Shown one piece after another: positions 1-11,886 of a stretch of 64,000 bases of DNA. The notes below the pieces were generated by a model. That model saw nothing but the letters and a program-made list of their open reading frames with translations. It did no database searches and was not told the origin of the DNA. The stretch's first letter is position 1; every line of letters begins with the position of its first letter. The DNA comes from Thalassia testudinum (lineage: Eukaryota; Streptophyta; Magnoliopsida; Alismatales; Hydrocharitaceae): the NCBI GenBank assembly GCA_037157565.1, contig JAZHRO010000036.1, forward strand, positions 131,324,001-131,388,000. Direction: 5' to 3'. A program made the translations under genes and the position numbers.

Positions 1-727
1 AGATTCTGAGTTTGCAAAGAAAACATAAACTGAGGGGTAAAAATGCAATTTCACCAATCCGATTTGAAAATAGGGTAACTCAGGATCCAAACATAGGTCA
101 AAACAACCTAATAAGAAGAAAAGTGGGATGAGATGACTCAATAAGGGCTACAGCAACTCTAAAGAATTAAATGACAGCCTATAACCCTAAAAACAAACCC
201 ACTTCAATTCACGTGGTTCGAGGCAAGGAAAAAATCAACTAAACCCTCTAAAATTCATAGAAAAATAATCTCTAGGGTTTAGGACTTTTAATTTGGCCTA
301 AGGAACCCATTTTGACCTACATTAAGAACCATGCCCAATTAACAACTTAATTTAGGTTTTTACGTAAATTGACCAGTCAAACAAGGTTTAATCTAGAAAT
401 AAAATTCACCATCAGAATCCATAGGTCCTAATTCGTCATGTATAAAAACTTGGTTCTAAGAAGAAACCTTCTTGACCAACTTTACACTTTGGTCCTCATA
501 TATTTACATTTTGACCCTCAACTTTTGAACCCTCACATTTTGGCCCATAACTCTCCTTCGTTCTTTGCATTTAGGTCCCTCCTGCAAAACCTGCGTAGCA
601 CTATGCTCCGGCGACCTTGCGCGGAGCATGGCGCCGCGCAGGGTGAGGGAGGGGCCCTGGCAAGTCAATGGGGGGTACCCTGCGTCGTCAGCCACCGCAG
701 GGACACCCCCCTGAGTACTGCGACCGC

Positions 728-761
728 CCATACCGCCCGTGCGAACGCACGGACGGTATGG
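728..761. repeat. 34-nt hairpin in Athila-like U3
   Basis: Two 16-nt arms pair except at one position around a 2-nt loop (arm starts CCATACCG, ends CGGTATGG). The same hairpin occurs in both LTRs of element C (32032-32065 and 43001-43034), in each case about 75 bp upstream of the TATA box. Confidence 0.8.
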
Positions 762-834
762 GTCTCCTTCCTCCGGCGTCCTCCGGCGAGGGAGACACGT
801 CGTCTCCCTCTGCCCTCCTCTCTGATTCCGCCCC

Positions 835-842
835 TATAAATA
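835..842 (+). promoter_or_regulatory. TATA box of LTR H
   Basis: TATAAATA in a GC-rich context at the same place as the TATA box of element C (minus strand, 42921-42928 and 31952-31959). It is expected to set the start of R. Confidence 0.6.
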
Positions 843-2360
843 CCCCCGTCGCTCCGCCGTTCTCAGCAGCTCGGATCTGATGGAGACACCCCCCTAAATT
901 CCTCCCTTCCCACTCCGACAGACGCCCCCTTGCTCCGGCGGCCATCTCCTCCTCCTCCTCGTCGCCCTGCTGCACTACCAGCAGCAGGGTTACCTTCCCT
1001 CGATCCTTCCGCGTCACGCCGCACCCAGCTGGCGCCTCTCCGGTCCCTTCCTCGCCGCCGCCCCTTCCTCTGGGCAATTTCTTCTCCGGCGACAGTCGAT
1101 ATGACTGTCGCCTGTGCCAACCCCTCTTCATCCAGCTTAATAGGTAAAACTTCTCTTCTTCCTCCCCTCTTTCTTTTCCATACTGAAACCCTTACTGTCG
1201 GCCCCAATTTCCCACCGATCACCCTCACCTTCTCCACCTCCGGCCACACTCCGGCGAACCGCTCCCATCGCTCCAGCACCCCACACGGCTCGCCGACCCG
1301 TGCATAACCTCCGCCTCCTCACCCTGATCCTCTTCCGCCCTTCCACTGCCCACCAAACGCCCTCTGCAGACCCACCGAACACACCCACTTCTTCGCCCGC
1401 AGTTTGACCTAGGGCGATCCTTTGGCTCCACCACGCCCACTGCAAACCATCCGACCACGTTCGTCGTGCCACGGCGAAGGTCCCCCGCCTGTCTGATTAG
1501 GCCGAGAGGCCGTTCTTCTGTGACCAGGTGACTCGCCCGCCGTCGCCATTACTGAGCAGGCAGAGCTCCTTCACCTGCAGGTGCAGGCACGCCGGTGGGC
1601 CTGGACCCGGGCGCGACTCGTACCCGATTACCCGGTTGCTCTGGGAGAGCTATCCTAAGAGCGAACTCAGAGAGAAAGAGACGCGCGGGGGAGAGGGGTA
1701 GAGTAGGTTTTGCCCTGACTCTGAACTCTTGAGCGTGCAGGCACGGGTGAAGAAGAAGGAAGCTCAGGGAGACACTGTAGCAACAAGAGGTTTAAGTCGT
1801 CTGATTTTCAAATCAGACGACGTCCTGAAGACAGGTGAAGGCAAAGAAGAAGAAGGAAGGTGAGGCAGAGGAAAGAGAGGAACACAGAGCAGCCAAGTGA
1901 AGACTCTGCAGACATCAGAAGACAAAGAAGAAGAAGAAAAGAAGAGAGAAGGAGCAGCCAAGTGAAGAAATAGAAAGCAGAGGAAGAAGAGCACGGGAGG
2001 CAGATCTGAAGTAAGAAAAGAAGAAACAAAGAAAATAAAAAGAAGAAAAAGACAGGATCGTCCAACCAAGAAATAGAGGAAGCAAGAAAAGAAGAAGAAG
2101 AAGAACAGGAAGAACAAAAGCCAAAAGAAGAGAAGACAAAGAGAAAGAAAGAAGAGAAGAAGAAGAAGCCAAACTTTCATCTCTCTCTCTCTCTCTTGAT
2201 TTTTGTAATAAAACATGTATATCTCTAGAATACGACTTGCTCCCTGAGTTCGACCTCGGGAGAACTGTATTTTCCGAGTAACAAGTATTAGCAAATGATG
2301 GCAATAACTATCTGTACTACAACGACTTAAGAAAAGCTAGTTGCTGCCACTGTTTAGCCA

Positions 2361-3246
2361 ATAGGGACACTCATTTCACTTCCCTGTTCTGGGCAAAATT
2401 TCAGCAAGCCTCAGGGACTTGCTGAAATTTAGTACATCCTATCACCCCCAGACAGACGGACAGTCAGAGCACACCATTCAGACCCTTGAGGACCTTCTAC
2501 GCGCTTGTGCATTGAACTGGAAAGGCTCTTGGGAGGAGCATTTGCCGCTAGCAGAATTCGCATACAACAACAGTTACCACTTGAGCATCGGCATGGCACC
2601 ATATGAAGCTCTGTACGGGAGAAAGTGTACGACCCCCTTGAGTTGGGTAGAGGTGGGGACCAAATGGGAGGTCGGCCCCTGTCTGATACGCCAGAGTCAG
2701 GAGGTGATCGAGCATATCCATCGACGACTATGTACTGTCCGGAGCAGGAAAAAGTGTTACACCAATCTGAAGCGTAGGGAGGTACAATTTGAGGTTGGAG
2801 ATCACGCTTTTCTCCGTGTTTCACCGATGAAAGGCTTGCAGCGGTTTGGGATGAGAGGGAAGCTTGCATCAAGATATGTAGGACCCTTTGAGGTCTTAGA
2901 GCGGGAAGGACCTGTCGCCTACCAGCTTGCCCTTCCTCCCCAGCTTTTTGGAGTGCACAACGTATTTCACGTGTCCAACCTCAAGAAATACATCTTCGAC
3001 CCCAGCCATGTCCTTAGCCACGAGAGCTTCGTAGTGGGAAATGACCTAACCTACCCCGAGAGACCGATACAGATACTTGACCAAGCCATTCGAAGGCTGA
3101 GACAGAAGGAAGTACCCCTGGTGAAAGTTCTATGGAAAAGCTAGCGGTACGAGGAGGCAACTTAGGAACCTGAGTCGGCGATGCGAGAGCAGTACCCGGA
3201 ACTCTTCGAAGGTATGACTCTTCTGACCTATTTCAGTCCTCTTTAA
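2361..3246 (+). pseudogene. Tekay/Del integrase C-terminus and chromodomain fragment (element D)
   Basis: This is the 3' end of a Ty3/gypsy chromovirus pol. It reads from just before the third integrase catalytic block (YHPQTDGQSE, with the catalytic Glu) through the GPFEVLE and HVSNLKKY blocks to a chromodomain-type tail (DLTYPERP, VKVLW, PELFEG) ending in TAA at 3244-3246. The frame is open from 2419 to 3144. It then has TAG at 3142-3144, where copy B has CAG, and another TAG about 8 codons on, where B has TGG. A frame slip lies near 2410. The upstream pol is missing because the Athila-like LTR interrupts it at about 2360. It belongs with the LTR that follows. Confidence 0.85.
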
Positions 3247-3331
3247 GTTTGTTATACACTGCTACGTTATATTTCTTGACCCCTAGTCAGTTCAAGTTTT
3301 GGGGACGAAACTTCCTTTAAGTTTGTTATAT

Positions 3332-5644
3332 TGAAACAACCCACCACCCCTTTGGCCATTTAAGACGACTGAGATGGTCACCAAACATCTGTTCGGACGT
3401 CTGGGATGTTCACCATATGTCTGGAAATGCTTTTAGCGCGCAACGTATGACCGCGCATAATTCCTCCCTCACCGTGCCTCACCGCGCCTTCTCCTGCGAC
3501 GCCACTCCGCGCCATGCTCGGCTCTCCGTTCCCCTCACCTCCTCTCCCTTTATATACCTCTCCCCCCTCCTCTTCGTTGTCACCCCGTAGCCAAGAGCGA
3601 GTGAGAGTGGAGCACCCTAGCGAGAGGAAGCGCGAGGGCGGAAGGCGAAGCGCCGTTCTGCTGCAACACCTGCTGGCAAGGGGAGCCAAGAGCAGATCCA
3701 CGGAATCCTTTTTCCGCGGAATCAGACGGCCAGGGAGACACCCAGATGTCTTACTGGACATCCGAAGGTAGGGAAAGACGTCTGGTAGAGATCTACTTTC
3801 CGTACTTTTCCTCTCTGACAAGTCCTGATAGTGTACGTATGTGTCAGAGGATAGGAGCATAGCCAAGGCAATTTTAGATGTCCGGGAGCACCCCCAGACG
3901 TTTGACAAAGTCCTTGGACATTGGCATTGAGTTCCAGATGTCTGATAGCAGAACACCAAGAGTGGTCTCCCTGAGAACTGTTTTAAGACATCTGGGACCT
4001 TTCCTAGATGTCTGATTTCCACCTGATAGCTTGTTTTGGGGCTGTGTAAGGCCCTATTATTATCTCTTGTTCGCAAATGAACCGTCTCCGTTTTCCATAC
4101 GAGTTTCTCTGTATAATGATACCTTGTTTACATCCTTCTGAACCTTTTGGCCCATCAATTCATGTTTAGATCTCCAATCCGTCGGGTGTACGGGATCTGT
4201 GGAGACATCAAGAGCCACTGTACGAGCCCTCATTCCACCCGGTTACCCAGGTAGAGTGGTTACAACCTTAAATCTCTAATTTATTACATGCGAGTAAGTA
4301 ATCCTAGGACTTGAGATGAACCCTAGGAAGGAATAAACGTATATTCGAGAATAGATTCTTGAACCCTAGGTCTTGGCATGAACACTAGGGTTAGAAGAAA
4401 CTGCATGTGAATAATTGAGTAATCAAGAACTGCCTGCTTTTAGCTAAAATGGACCCCTACTATAATAAAATGAAAATTGAACTGTTGTTCCGAACATTCT
4501 AACTTGGATGTAATAAAGAAACTCCTATACGAACCCCACGGGGAATGTAAACAAGAACACCGTACCTCGAAGAACCAGATGGTTCTGGGATTTTGCTGCC
4601 TATGGACAGCTGTTAAGGGAGGTAAGCTGACCTTCGTGTACGTGGTACCGAAGAGAGCAACTATCCCTTGTAGTGGGAAGCTTGCCGCCCTTGGGTTGGG
4701 AGCCGGGGTGGGTTTGGCTACTCTACAACGACTCTTACTAGCCCTCGTGTACGTGGTACCGAGGTGAGCTACTTAGTGTAGGGGGGAGCTATCCGCCCAA
4801 GGGGGCTCAGGGCTAGGTATGGCCACCCTACACAGACTCTCGTCACCCGTTGGGCAAACTAGGGTAGTCGGATGAGGGTACGCAGATCGAGGAGGGGCAA
4901 GACCCCTGTTCTATTTTGAGAGGGCAAGGCCCTACACTGTTCCGCACCGTACGTTGAGGCTTACCCGTTAGCGGAAATGACTGACTGCGTGCCAGTGCGG
5001 GGTAGCTACCCGCACGCTTATCACATATGCCGTAGTCACCACTATGTCACGACCGTGACCTTGGGGTAGTAGACCGAGTATAGGACTACCACGGTGGGAC
5101 TCCCCCGGCCAAGAGAGTGCCACGTGGGCATCCTATATCACGGGAAGCTACAAGTAAAAATCGTTCCTATGGGGAACTAGAAGATTAATTAACAAATCCT
5201 AATTAGAGATCTCTACACACCCACATGTATAATATAATTGAAAAATGGAAACTTCTATGTTAAATGCATGCTACTTCTTAGCCACCACTCTACTTAGCGT
5301 TAGCTGACTCCAGTCAAATATATTCTGTACAGGTCAGGGATTTGAGCAACCCGAGCCACCGGCTGCTGAGAACGCTGGGCCTAGTCGAGCCTAGCTTTAG
5401 TTCGACTTCTTCATAATGAGTTTTATAGCTTGTATTCTGTTACATGTACTCTTTGATGTGATGGCTATAATATCACTGTTCTGTTTCCCCCTGTTGAAAC
5501 TTTCTTTTTGCTTAGTTAATGTACTTGTGTTATTGTGGTTTGTTGAATGTTACTTGGTTATTTCTTGTTGGACGACTAGATCTTGGGATAAACCGAAGCG
5601 AGCCAGTCTCAGATCCTGTAGGGATTCGGGACTAGGTCGTGACA
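3332..5644 (+). mobile_element. 3' LTR of Tekay element D
   Basis: The LTR starts TGAAACAACCC and ends TCGTGACA, matching the LTRs of element B over their whole length. It follows the pol stop by 85 bp, including the GGGGACGAAACTTCC block that precedes every Tekay 3' LTR here. Contents in order: decayed AGACGTCTG motifs, a TATA-like TTTATATA at 3549-3556, one unit of a 59-bp minisatellite (4401-4460), two diverged modules with GTACGTGGTACC (about 4631-4860), and the conserved CCACTCTACTTAGCG block near 5284. The presumed TSD (TTCTC, 5645-5649) cannot be checked because the 5' LTR is outside the window. Confidence 0.85.
3549..3556 (+). promoter_or_regulatory. TATA-like box of LTR D
   Basis: TTTATATA follows a pyrimidine-rich stretch. 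LTR B has TTTATAA at the equivalent place (13737-13743). Confidence 0.45.
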
Positions 5645-7795
5645 TTCTCTCGCTGGGTTTCCACCTTTCTTCCTCCTTCACAAGGCCATGCATGATATCG
5701 GGTAGTCGGGTTTTGGATCTAAGTGCACCCGAGACCAAGGCTGTGGGTGTGGGTTGCAGCCGAGGTGTGCGTGGGTTAGGCGGGTTGGGTCGTAGCCAGG
5801 CCCACGTGATGCGTGTCATGGGTGAGGCAGGTGAAGGGTGCTGGGGACCTCATCCCCTAAGTGACTTGAGGCGATAAACCCCAATCACTCTTTCCTCTTA
5901 TTGCGCTGTGGATGCTTTGTTGCGAACGATGTGGGACTATCTAGTCCCCTTATTCCTCGCATGATCTGCTGCAGGTGAAGGCACCTTCGATTGAAGTAGA
6001 AGCAATGGTTCTCTTGCCAAATTGAAGTCCTGGGTGTGTGCCCGGTAGTGTTTCATGTCGCCTGGAGGTGGTGCCTGGAGCTGCAAGTGTCAAAGAGAGC
6101 TTCATGCTTCACTCGAGCTCATCGTTAATGGCGCTGGGGACCTGCTGATCTGAAACATAAAGAACGGCCTTTCGACCCTATCAAATGAGTTCAATAGCTT
6201 CGCCGTGGCACGACAAATGTGGTGGTGGGTGTAGCATGGCGTGAGAGTGCATGAGGTGGCCAGACGGTGACGGAGATGGTCGTGCGAAGGTGGGTAGGTC
6301 GACGGAGGGTTTTAGTGGGTGCAATAGCAAATAGATAGTGGGGTTTGATTGGCGGAGTTGTGGCGAAGGTGTAGGGATAGATGGCGAGGCGTATGGAGCG
6401 GTGTAGCGATGGGAGCACCTCGCCAGAGGGATTGCCAGAGACGGGGAAGGTGAGGGTGGTTGACGGCGTCGAGGGGATATTTTTATTGTTTTGGGTAGGA
6501 AACTAACCTAAAGGAGATAAGGATCTAGTCTAACTATTCTATGTGGATGAACGGAGGGAGAACAACGCCGGCGTTGGTAGGCTGACGTCGGGGAAGAAAG
6601 CTGCTCCGTGAGGTAGCGGCAACGAAGAACGAGGTAGAGATGCCCCTGATTTGGCCATTGAGGAGCGGATAAAGGAGAGGGAGATATTGGCGCTCCCAAG
6701 TTGGTGGTTGGGAGGCTGGAGACGATGGAGGAAGAGGCTCGGCAGAGCTAAGGTGGAGCGGGGCTGGAGGTGGAGTTTTGAAGAGGGTTTTGGCCCCAAA
6801 CCTTGCTGAGGAGAACGGGCAGGCCCTGGGGTTTCTTTTATAGGCCTTAGGGAGCAGTTAGAGCTTAGGCAAGCTTCCCAAGCTTGGAAGGCTCGCCGGA
6901 GTTGGAAACCTAAAGATACCCGAATCTCTCAAGCATTCGTATGAGAGATTGAGAAGGTTTTGGGGTTCAAGGATGGGTGCATTGGAAAGAGGACTCCTCA
7001 AGGAATCTCCTTTCCAATTTTGGAAGGGATTGAGAGAGAAATCAGGGAGATCTTTCCATTTGAAGGTCGTCGGAGCTTTAGGATTAGGAGATGAGGGTGG
7101 CAGGGACCTATTTGAAGAAGAAGATGATAAAGTTGGGGACCCAAATATAATTTATTCGAAAGTTAAGGGCATACATGTGAGAGAAAAGAGTTAGACAGGA
7201 TCAAATTGCAAACTAGGTCAAGATGAACTCAGATTGGGTCCAAATTTTGGTATAAACCTAATTTGGACCTAAAAAATCTAATGGTGAAGTTAGATTTAGG
7301 TTTTGACCAAGTTTGACTAGAGAAATTGCATAATTATCCAAATTAGGGCAAATGTCTGTCTGAGACTCTATTTTGGGTCAAGACGGTTTCTGATGGCCAA
7401 ATTGATGGTACCAAACCCTAGAGAATATTTTTATATGAATTTTAGAGGATTTAAGTGAATTTTATCCTAACCAGAACTTCAGTTAATTAAGTGAGTCTGT
7501 TTTTATGATTTCAAAAGTCATTTAATTCTTGAAACACATGAAAATCATTTTGTCTGTACTAACTCACTTGTTAGACTCTTAAGATCATTTGACCTTTATT
7601 TAACCTCTGAGAAATCCCGTTATTGTTCTAAAATTGAGATGTGATTTTAAAACTGTAGTTTTACCCCTGTTTTACTGTTATTCTCTCAGAATGGATTTGT
7701 AGTGAATTACAGTCCTTTGGCGATTATGTAGGAGCATTTAGTCATCGATTATGACTAATTAAAGCTAGATATGGCTGATGATAATGTTATCATTA
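5645..7795 (-). mobile_element. Decayed Athila-like LTR (element F)
   Basis: Collinear with about 30800-32859 of element C's LTR, in the same orientation. It shares the tract with paired GTGGGACTA/TAGTCCCC, the half-palindrome TTCGCCGTGGCACG near 6200, the AAACCCTAGAGA block near 7415 and the GATGATAATGTTATCAT end near 7780-7795. Similarity is patchy, so it is much older than C. The part of the LTR facing 5645 is missing exactly where LTR D ends, which fits D having inserted into F. Short reading frames here (for example 6191-6418 and 6539-6799) are not conserved and I do not call them genes. Confidence 0.6.
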
Positions 7796-9952
7796 TAATA
7801 CCAAACGTCTGATGGCGCATAATTTTCAATTAATTTTTCCCAGCCGAGTTCTGATCGTGCATGCATATGTCAGAGGTTGGGAAGGCACGCTGGTGCGAGG
7901 ATCGAGGTGGTTTCAAACGTCTGAGAGTGTTGCCAGACGTCTGAAGACCCCCTCAAGATGCAGAGAGCAAGGTGAGCCATTGCGTTCGTTTAAGACACCT
8001 GGGACTCTTCCCAGAAGTCTGATTTTGGTCAGAGTTGTGTTTCTGGGCCTGTTCAGGGCCCAAACGGAGTTGGTTTTCCGCAAATGAATTATCGTTGGTT
8101 TCCGTTCGAAATTCTCTATGTCGTGGTATAGTGTCTACACTATTTCAAGCTCCTTTTGGCATGTGGGTCAATGTGATAGGTCGTTCGTTCATTGTGTACA
8201 CAGGACCTGTAGAGGCTGCGAGATCCATCGTTTGTGCCCCCACATCTCCCGGTTATCTTGGTAGAGTGGTTTTCACCTTAATCCTGTAGTTAATAATTAA
8301 ATTGCATGAGTAGAATTATTTGAACCCTAGGTTGTGAGATGAACCCTAGGATTGAAAAGTGACAAATGCATGCTACTTTAGAATATATTCGATTGAACCC
8401 TAGGTTATGAAATGAACACTAGGGCTGGAAGAAGTGCATGTGTAGTTAATGAATGATTGAGTTACCATGATGCTTCCTGAAAAGAAATAAATCATGAGTT
8501 GCCTGTACTACCTATAATGAATCATGTCATGAATGGAAATACATACCTGTATTGAGTAATCGATGGTGAAATTTGAGTTGCCTGTTCTACATGTAACGAA
8601 CCAAATATGGAAATAAGAAAGTTCATGTACGAATCCTATGGGAAATTTAGAAAGAAACCAAGAATACTGTAGTATGGAAAACCTGATGGTTTTGGAACAT
8701 GTTGCCTACGGGCAGCTGTTCGGACTAGGTTAAGGGAAGTGCGTTGGCCCTCATATATTTAGGAGAGCAACTGTCTCTTTTGTGTGAAGAGTGAGCTGGC
8801 CCTTGTATACGCAGTACCAAGGAGAGCGACTATTTTGCGTACGTGGTACCAAGGGAGCCATTGTTCCTTTAGTGTAGAGGGAGCTAATCGCCCCTTGGGT
8901 TGCGACTCGGGGTTAGGTCTAGTCACACCGACTCTTGTTTGGCCCTCGCGTACGTGGTACCGAGGTGAGGTACTTAGTGTAGGAAGGGAGTTAGCCACCC
9001 CACGGGACCCAAGGTTAGGACTAGCCACCCTACATGAACTCTTATTAGGCCCACTGGGTGAAGCAGGATAGTCGGACGGGGGTACGTGGGCTGTGGAGGG
9101 GCAAGACCCCTATTCTGAGAGGGTAAGGCCCTGTACTATTCTGTGCTGTACTTTTGGGCATACCTACTAGCGGAAACGACTGATCGCATGCCAGTGCGAG
9201 ATAGCTACTCGTGCGCTTATCGCACATGCCGTAGTCAACGCTATGTCACGACCGTGACCTTGGGGTAGTAGACTGGGTGTAGGACTACCACGGGGGACTC
9301 TCTCGGCCAGGAGAGTGCCACCTATACGTCCTACATCACAGGAAAATTACAAGTGAGATCTTAGTTGAGATCGTTCCCTTAGGGAACAAGAAGTTTTAGC
9401 AATGTTATGGATCCTGATTAGAGTACTCGACTCAAAAATGCATAAATGAGATAAATGAAAATGAATGATAATGAATAACCGGCAAAGTATAATTAGCTAG
9501 TTGCTTGTTTAAATATGTTTAGTTGCATGTAAATGACTTAACCACCACTCTACTCAGCGTTAGCTGACCACAAATTTCTATAACCATGTTCAAGTTAGGG
9601 ATTTTAGCAGCCAGCACCACCGGCTGTTGAGGGTGCTGGGCCCAGTTGAGCCTAGCCATAGTCCTTCCTTCTTTTTTGCTGCAGAGTTTTGTTAGTAGTG
9701 AGTAGCCTGTAAAATGTTCTGTTATGTTCAGTTATATTTCTACTGGTTTATGTTGTGATGGCTATGTTCGTAACTATACTTTTCCGCTTGTGCCATGTTA
9801 TATCCTTGAGATATACTGTTCTGTTTCCTTTACTATACTTTCTACTTAGTTACATTACACGTGTGGTTGTGGAATGAGTATTCATTTGATTGTTTCTCGT
9901 TGGACGATTGGGTCTTAGGGTTCGTCGACGCACCCGAGAATGGCTCGTGACA
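7796..9952 (+). mobile_element. 5'-truncated Tekay-type LTR (element E)
   Basis: Starts in sequence equivalent to about 14025 of LTR B and runs to the end GGCTCGTGACA at 9952. It contains CAGACGTCTG-like motifs (7805-7945), repeated CCTAGG blocks, two GTACGTGGTACC modules (about 8800-9050), the CCACTCTACTCAGCG block (9543-9557) and the GAGGGTGCTGGGCC block (9627-9640). It is clearly diverged from LTRs A, B and D. The missing left end was probably displaced by insertion of F. No primer-binding site follows 9952, so it is a 3' or solo LTR. Confidence 0.65.
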
Positions 9953-10560
9953 AACCCACACCAACCACCACCACTCACACCCCCTCATGTTGGCGACAAA
10001 CCAAACCCCCCGTAACTACCCTAAACCCTACCTTAGTTGGTGCCAAAAATCACCCCCTACACCCCTTCATTTGGCGCCAACACCTCCTCCCATCTACACC
10101 CTACATATTACCCCCCAACCTATCCTAACCCTCCATCTAGTGACGCCACCTAAACCTCCCCCTTAACCCACCTAAAGTGGCGCCAACTCCCTTAACTCCA
10201 CCATAACTACCACCTCAAGCAACCTTCCCCTTTGGTGCCACCCTATATCTACCCTTCATCCCATAATCACCACCCAACAACACCATCCTAACCCTACACA
10301 TAACCTACACGCCACCTAACTCTACCACCATAAATCCTAGCCCTAGTCCTCTCTTAGGGTTGGTGCCAAACACCTAATACCCCCCATTTTGGCGCCAACC
10401 ATTATCAACCCTAGGATCCCTTAACTACCTCCAACAAGCCATCCTAACCCTCCATCCACTAACTACCCCTAACCCTCTACCATTCCTATATAAAGCTCCT
10501 ACCACCACCATTAAAACTCAACCTTGGCTACATAATTTTTCCACCTATATCCACATAGAG
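9953..10560. other. C-rich, G-poor tract with repeated TTGGCGCCAA-type motifs
   Basis: The plus strand is almost free of G except in recurring blocks of the form TGGYGCCA. These appear near 9989 (partial), 10033, 10068, 10175, 10229, 10356 and 10387, with partial ones (GACGCC, ACGCC) near 10141 and 10308. The complete blocks are palindromes (TTGGCGCCAA). A TATA box follows (10487-10494). The layout resembles a promoter or the U3 of an unidentified LTR. I found no coding frame in it, although 9940-10128 happens to be open. Confidence 0.45.
10487..10494 (+). promoter_or_regulatory. TATA box downstream of the C-rich tract
   Basis: TATATAAA between CCATTCC and GCTCCTACC. It is followed about 65 bp on by a purine-rich leader (AAGAGAAGAAGAAGAAG). 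A real promoter here is plausible but not proven. Confidence 0.45.
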
Positions 10561-11469
10561 CTCACGGCCAAGAGAAGAAGAAGAAGATTAAGGGGATACT
10601 CTGTCCCCTTGGTGCCTTCCCCGCTTCTCTTCTCTCTTGTGCCCATGCTAGCCAAGGGAGGAAGCTAGGCATTGGAAGACAACCTAGGGTACACGCCTAC
10701 CCTAGGAAAAGAAGAATTTAAGGGTGGTACACTACCACCCTTGGAGGAAGAATCAAAGGTGGTCCACGCCACCTTAATGAGGAGTTCTTGGAGTAGGAGC
10801 CATCCACTCTAGGAAGGAGAAGGCATGCCCATCTAGGGTTTTCCTTTGGAGGATGTCCAGGAAAGAGAGAAGGAATCCTTTTAGTCTTAGGGCAACCAGG
10901 ACTGGAGCAGGAATTTCGGGTAGCACTATCATCATCATCAACATCTTCTAGGCTTTCTTCTACTTTTTTGTTGTTTAGTTGCATAGTAGTTTAGTGCTAG
11001 ATTTCTACTTGGGTGGAAATTATAAGTGGAAACTCTTTTCACTTGTGAGTTTTCCATTCCTGTTGTAAAACTATTTTGATTAAGAAGCATTCTTCTACTT
11101 TAAGTTTAGAAAGCTTGTGATTATTTTGTGGCTTACTTCTTCATTACACTAGAGGCCTTTTGTGCTTAGGATGAGTTTAAGAAGGCACTAGTTGCCTTAC
11201 AATTTCCATAACTTAGATTTTCGTCATTCTCTCCGCATTTCTTTTTGCTCTATTCAAAAACCAAAAAAAAAATTTCATATTCCAAAAACCCTAAAATGAC
11301 GTTGATTTCCAAAGATCAAGCGGGAGTTTTGATTTAAAAGCTTACTTGCCTCTCTTAGGATGACTCGAATACTTACCCAAGTACTCGGATTCTATAAATT
11401 TAAAAGCGATCCAATTTGCATGTTACAACAACCTAAAAACCACTTTTATAAATCATGCATTTTAGAGAT
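10561..11469. other. Unassigned leader-like segment
   Basis: Non-coding by eye. It continues from the TATA-bearing tract through repeated GGTGGT/CTACCACCC stretches to AT-rich DNA with a short A-run near 11263. There is no frame with recognisable motifs. It could be R/U5 plus leader of an unrecognised LTR element, or the 5' side of the adjacent MULE. Confidence 0.3.
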
Positions 11470-11886
11470 CAGAGATCATCTGACAATGTTTTTAAAGTTG
11501 AATGCCTATCACGAAGACATGTTCTAGATATCAATGCATAGGATTGCAGCTGTAACAGATGGTAGATTAGTGGCCTTGTATGCACACATGCAGTAGTTGC
11601 AATCATGAGCATATGAGATGCTAGATGGGAATTATACTGCAGCAAATATTATACTGTGAAAAGCTATTTGGTGGCTTATCTAGGTGGAAATGGACCATTT
11701 CCAGCAAAGGAGTTTTGGACTGATGTGGCTGTTGGATATGTTGTTGGTGCACCTCATGCGAAGAGACCTCCAGGTAGGCCAAGGAAAAAATGGATTCGAT
11801 CTATGGATGAACTAGTTACTGTGAAGCAACCACATAGGTGTACTAGATGCGGGGATTATGGACACCACTTGCAAAGCCCCAATTAA
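11470..11886 (+). pseudogene. Mutator-like (MULE) transposase C-terminal remnant
   Basis: One frame carries the C-terminal signature of plant MULE transposases. First comes a SWIM zinc finger (11542-11607, CSCNRW then CTHA spacing, the C-x-C...C-x-H pattern), then a FW-containing segment, the basic KRPPGRPRKK block, and a terminal zinc knuckle starting CTRCGDYGHH whose last Cys is lost. Three stops interrupt it: TAG at 11539-11541, TAG at 11563-11565 and a TGA near 11614. No upstream catalytic DDE region was found within the window, so this is a truncated, inactive remnant. Terminal inverted repeats were not identified. Confidence 0.7.

Larger units (their letters stand above)
1..2360 (+). 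mobile_element. Athila-like LTR (element H), cut by window edge
   Basis: This is a plus-strand LTR of the same family as the two LTRs of element C further right, which are in reverse orientation. It runs from about 90 bp inside U3 at the window edge to the U5 end near 2360. Shared landmarks in the same order are the AT-rich U3 start, a 34-nt hairpin (728-761), a TATA box (835-842), a second hairpin around 1087-1111, a GA-rich R/U5 tract (about 1740-2190) and the block TACTACAACGAC (2315-2326). The last 35 bp differ from C. It abuts Tekay integrase sequence at about 2361 with no primer-binding site, so it is best read as the 3' LTR or solo LTR of an element inserted into Tekay element D. The left part lies outside the window, so the TSD cannot be checked. 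Confidence 0.75.

Noticed and set aside
1764..2294. 176-codon minus-strand frame rich in Phe, Leu and Ser
   Set aside because: It is the antisense reading of the GA-rich LTR tract and has no domain; low complexity explains the open frame.
9953..10390. TGGCGCC blocks as retroelement primer-binding sites
   Set aside because: They are multiple, palindromic, lie upstream of a TATA box and are not followed by gag.
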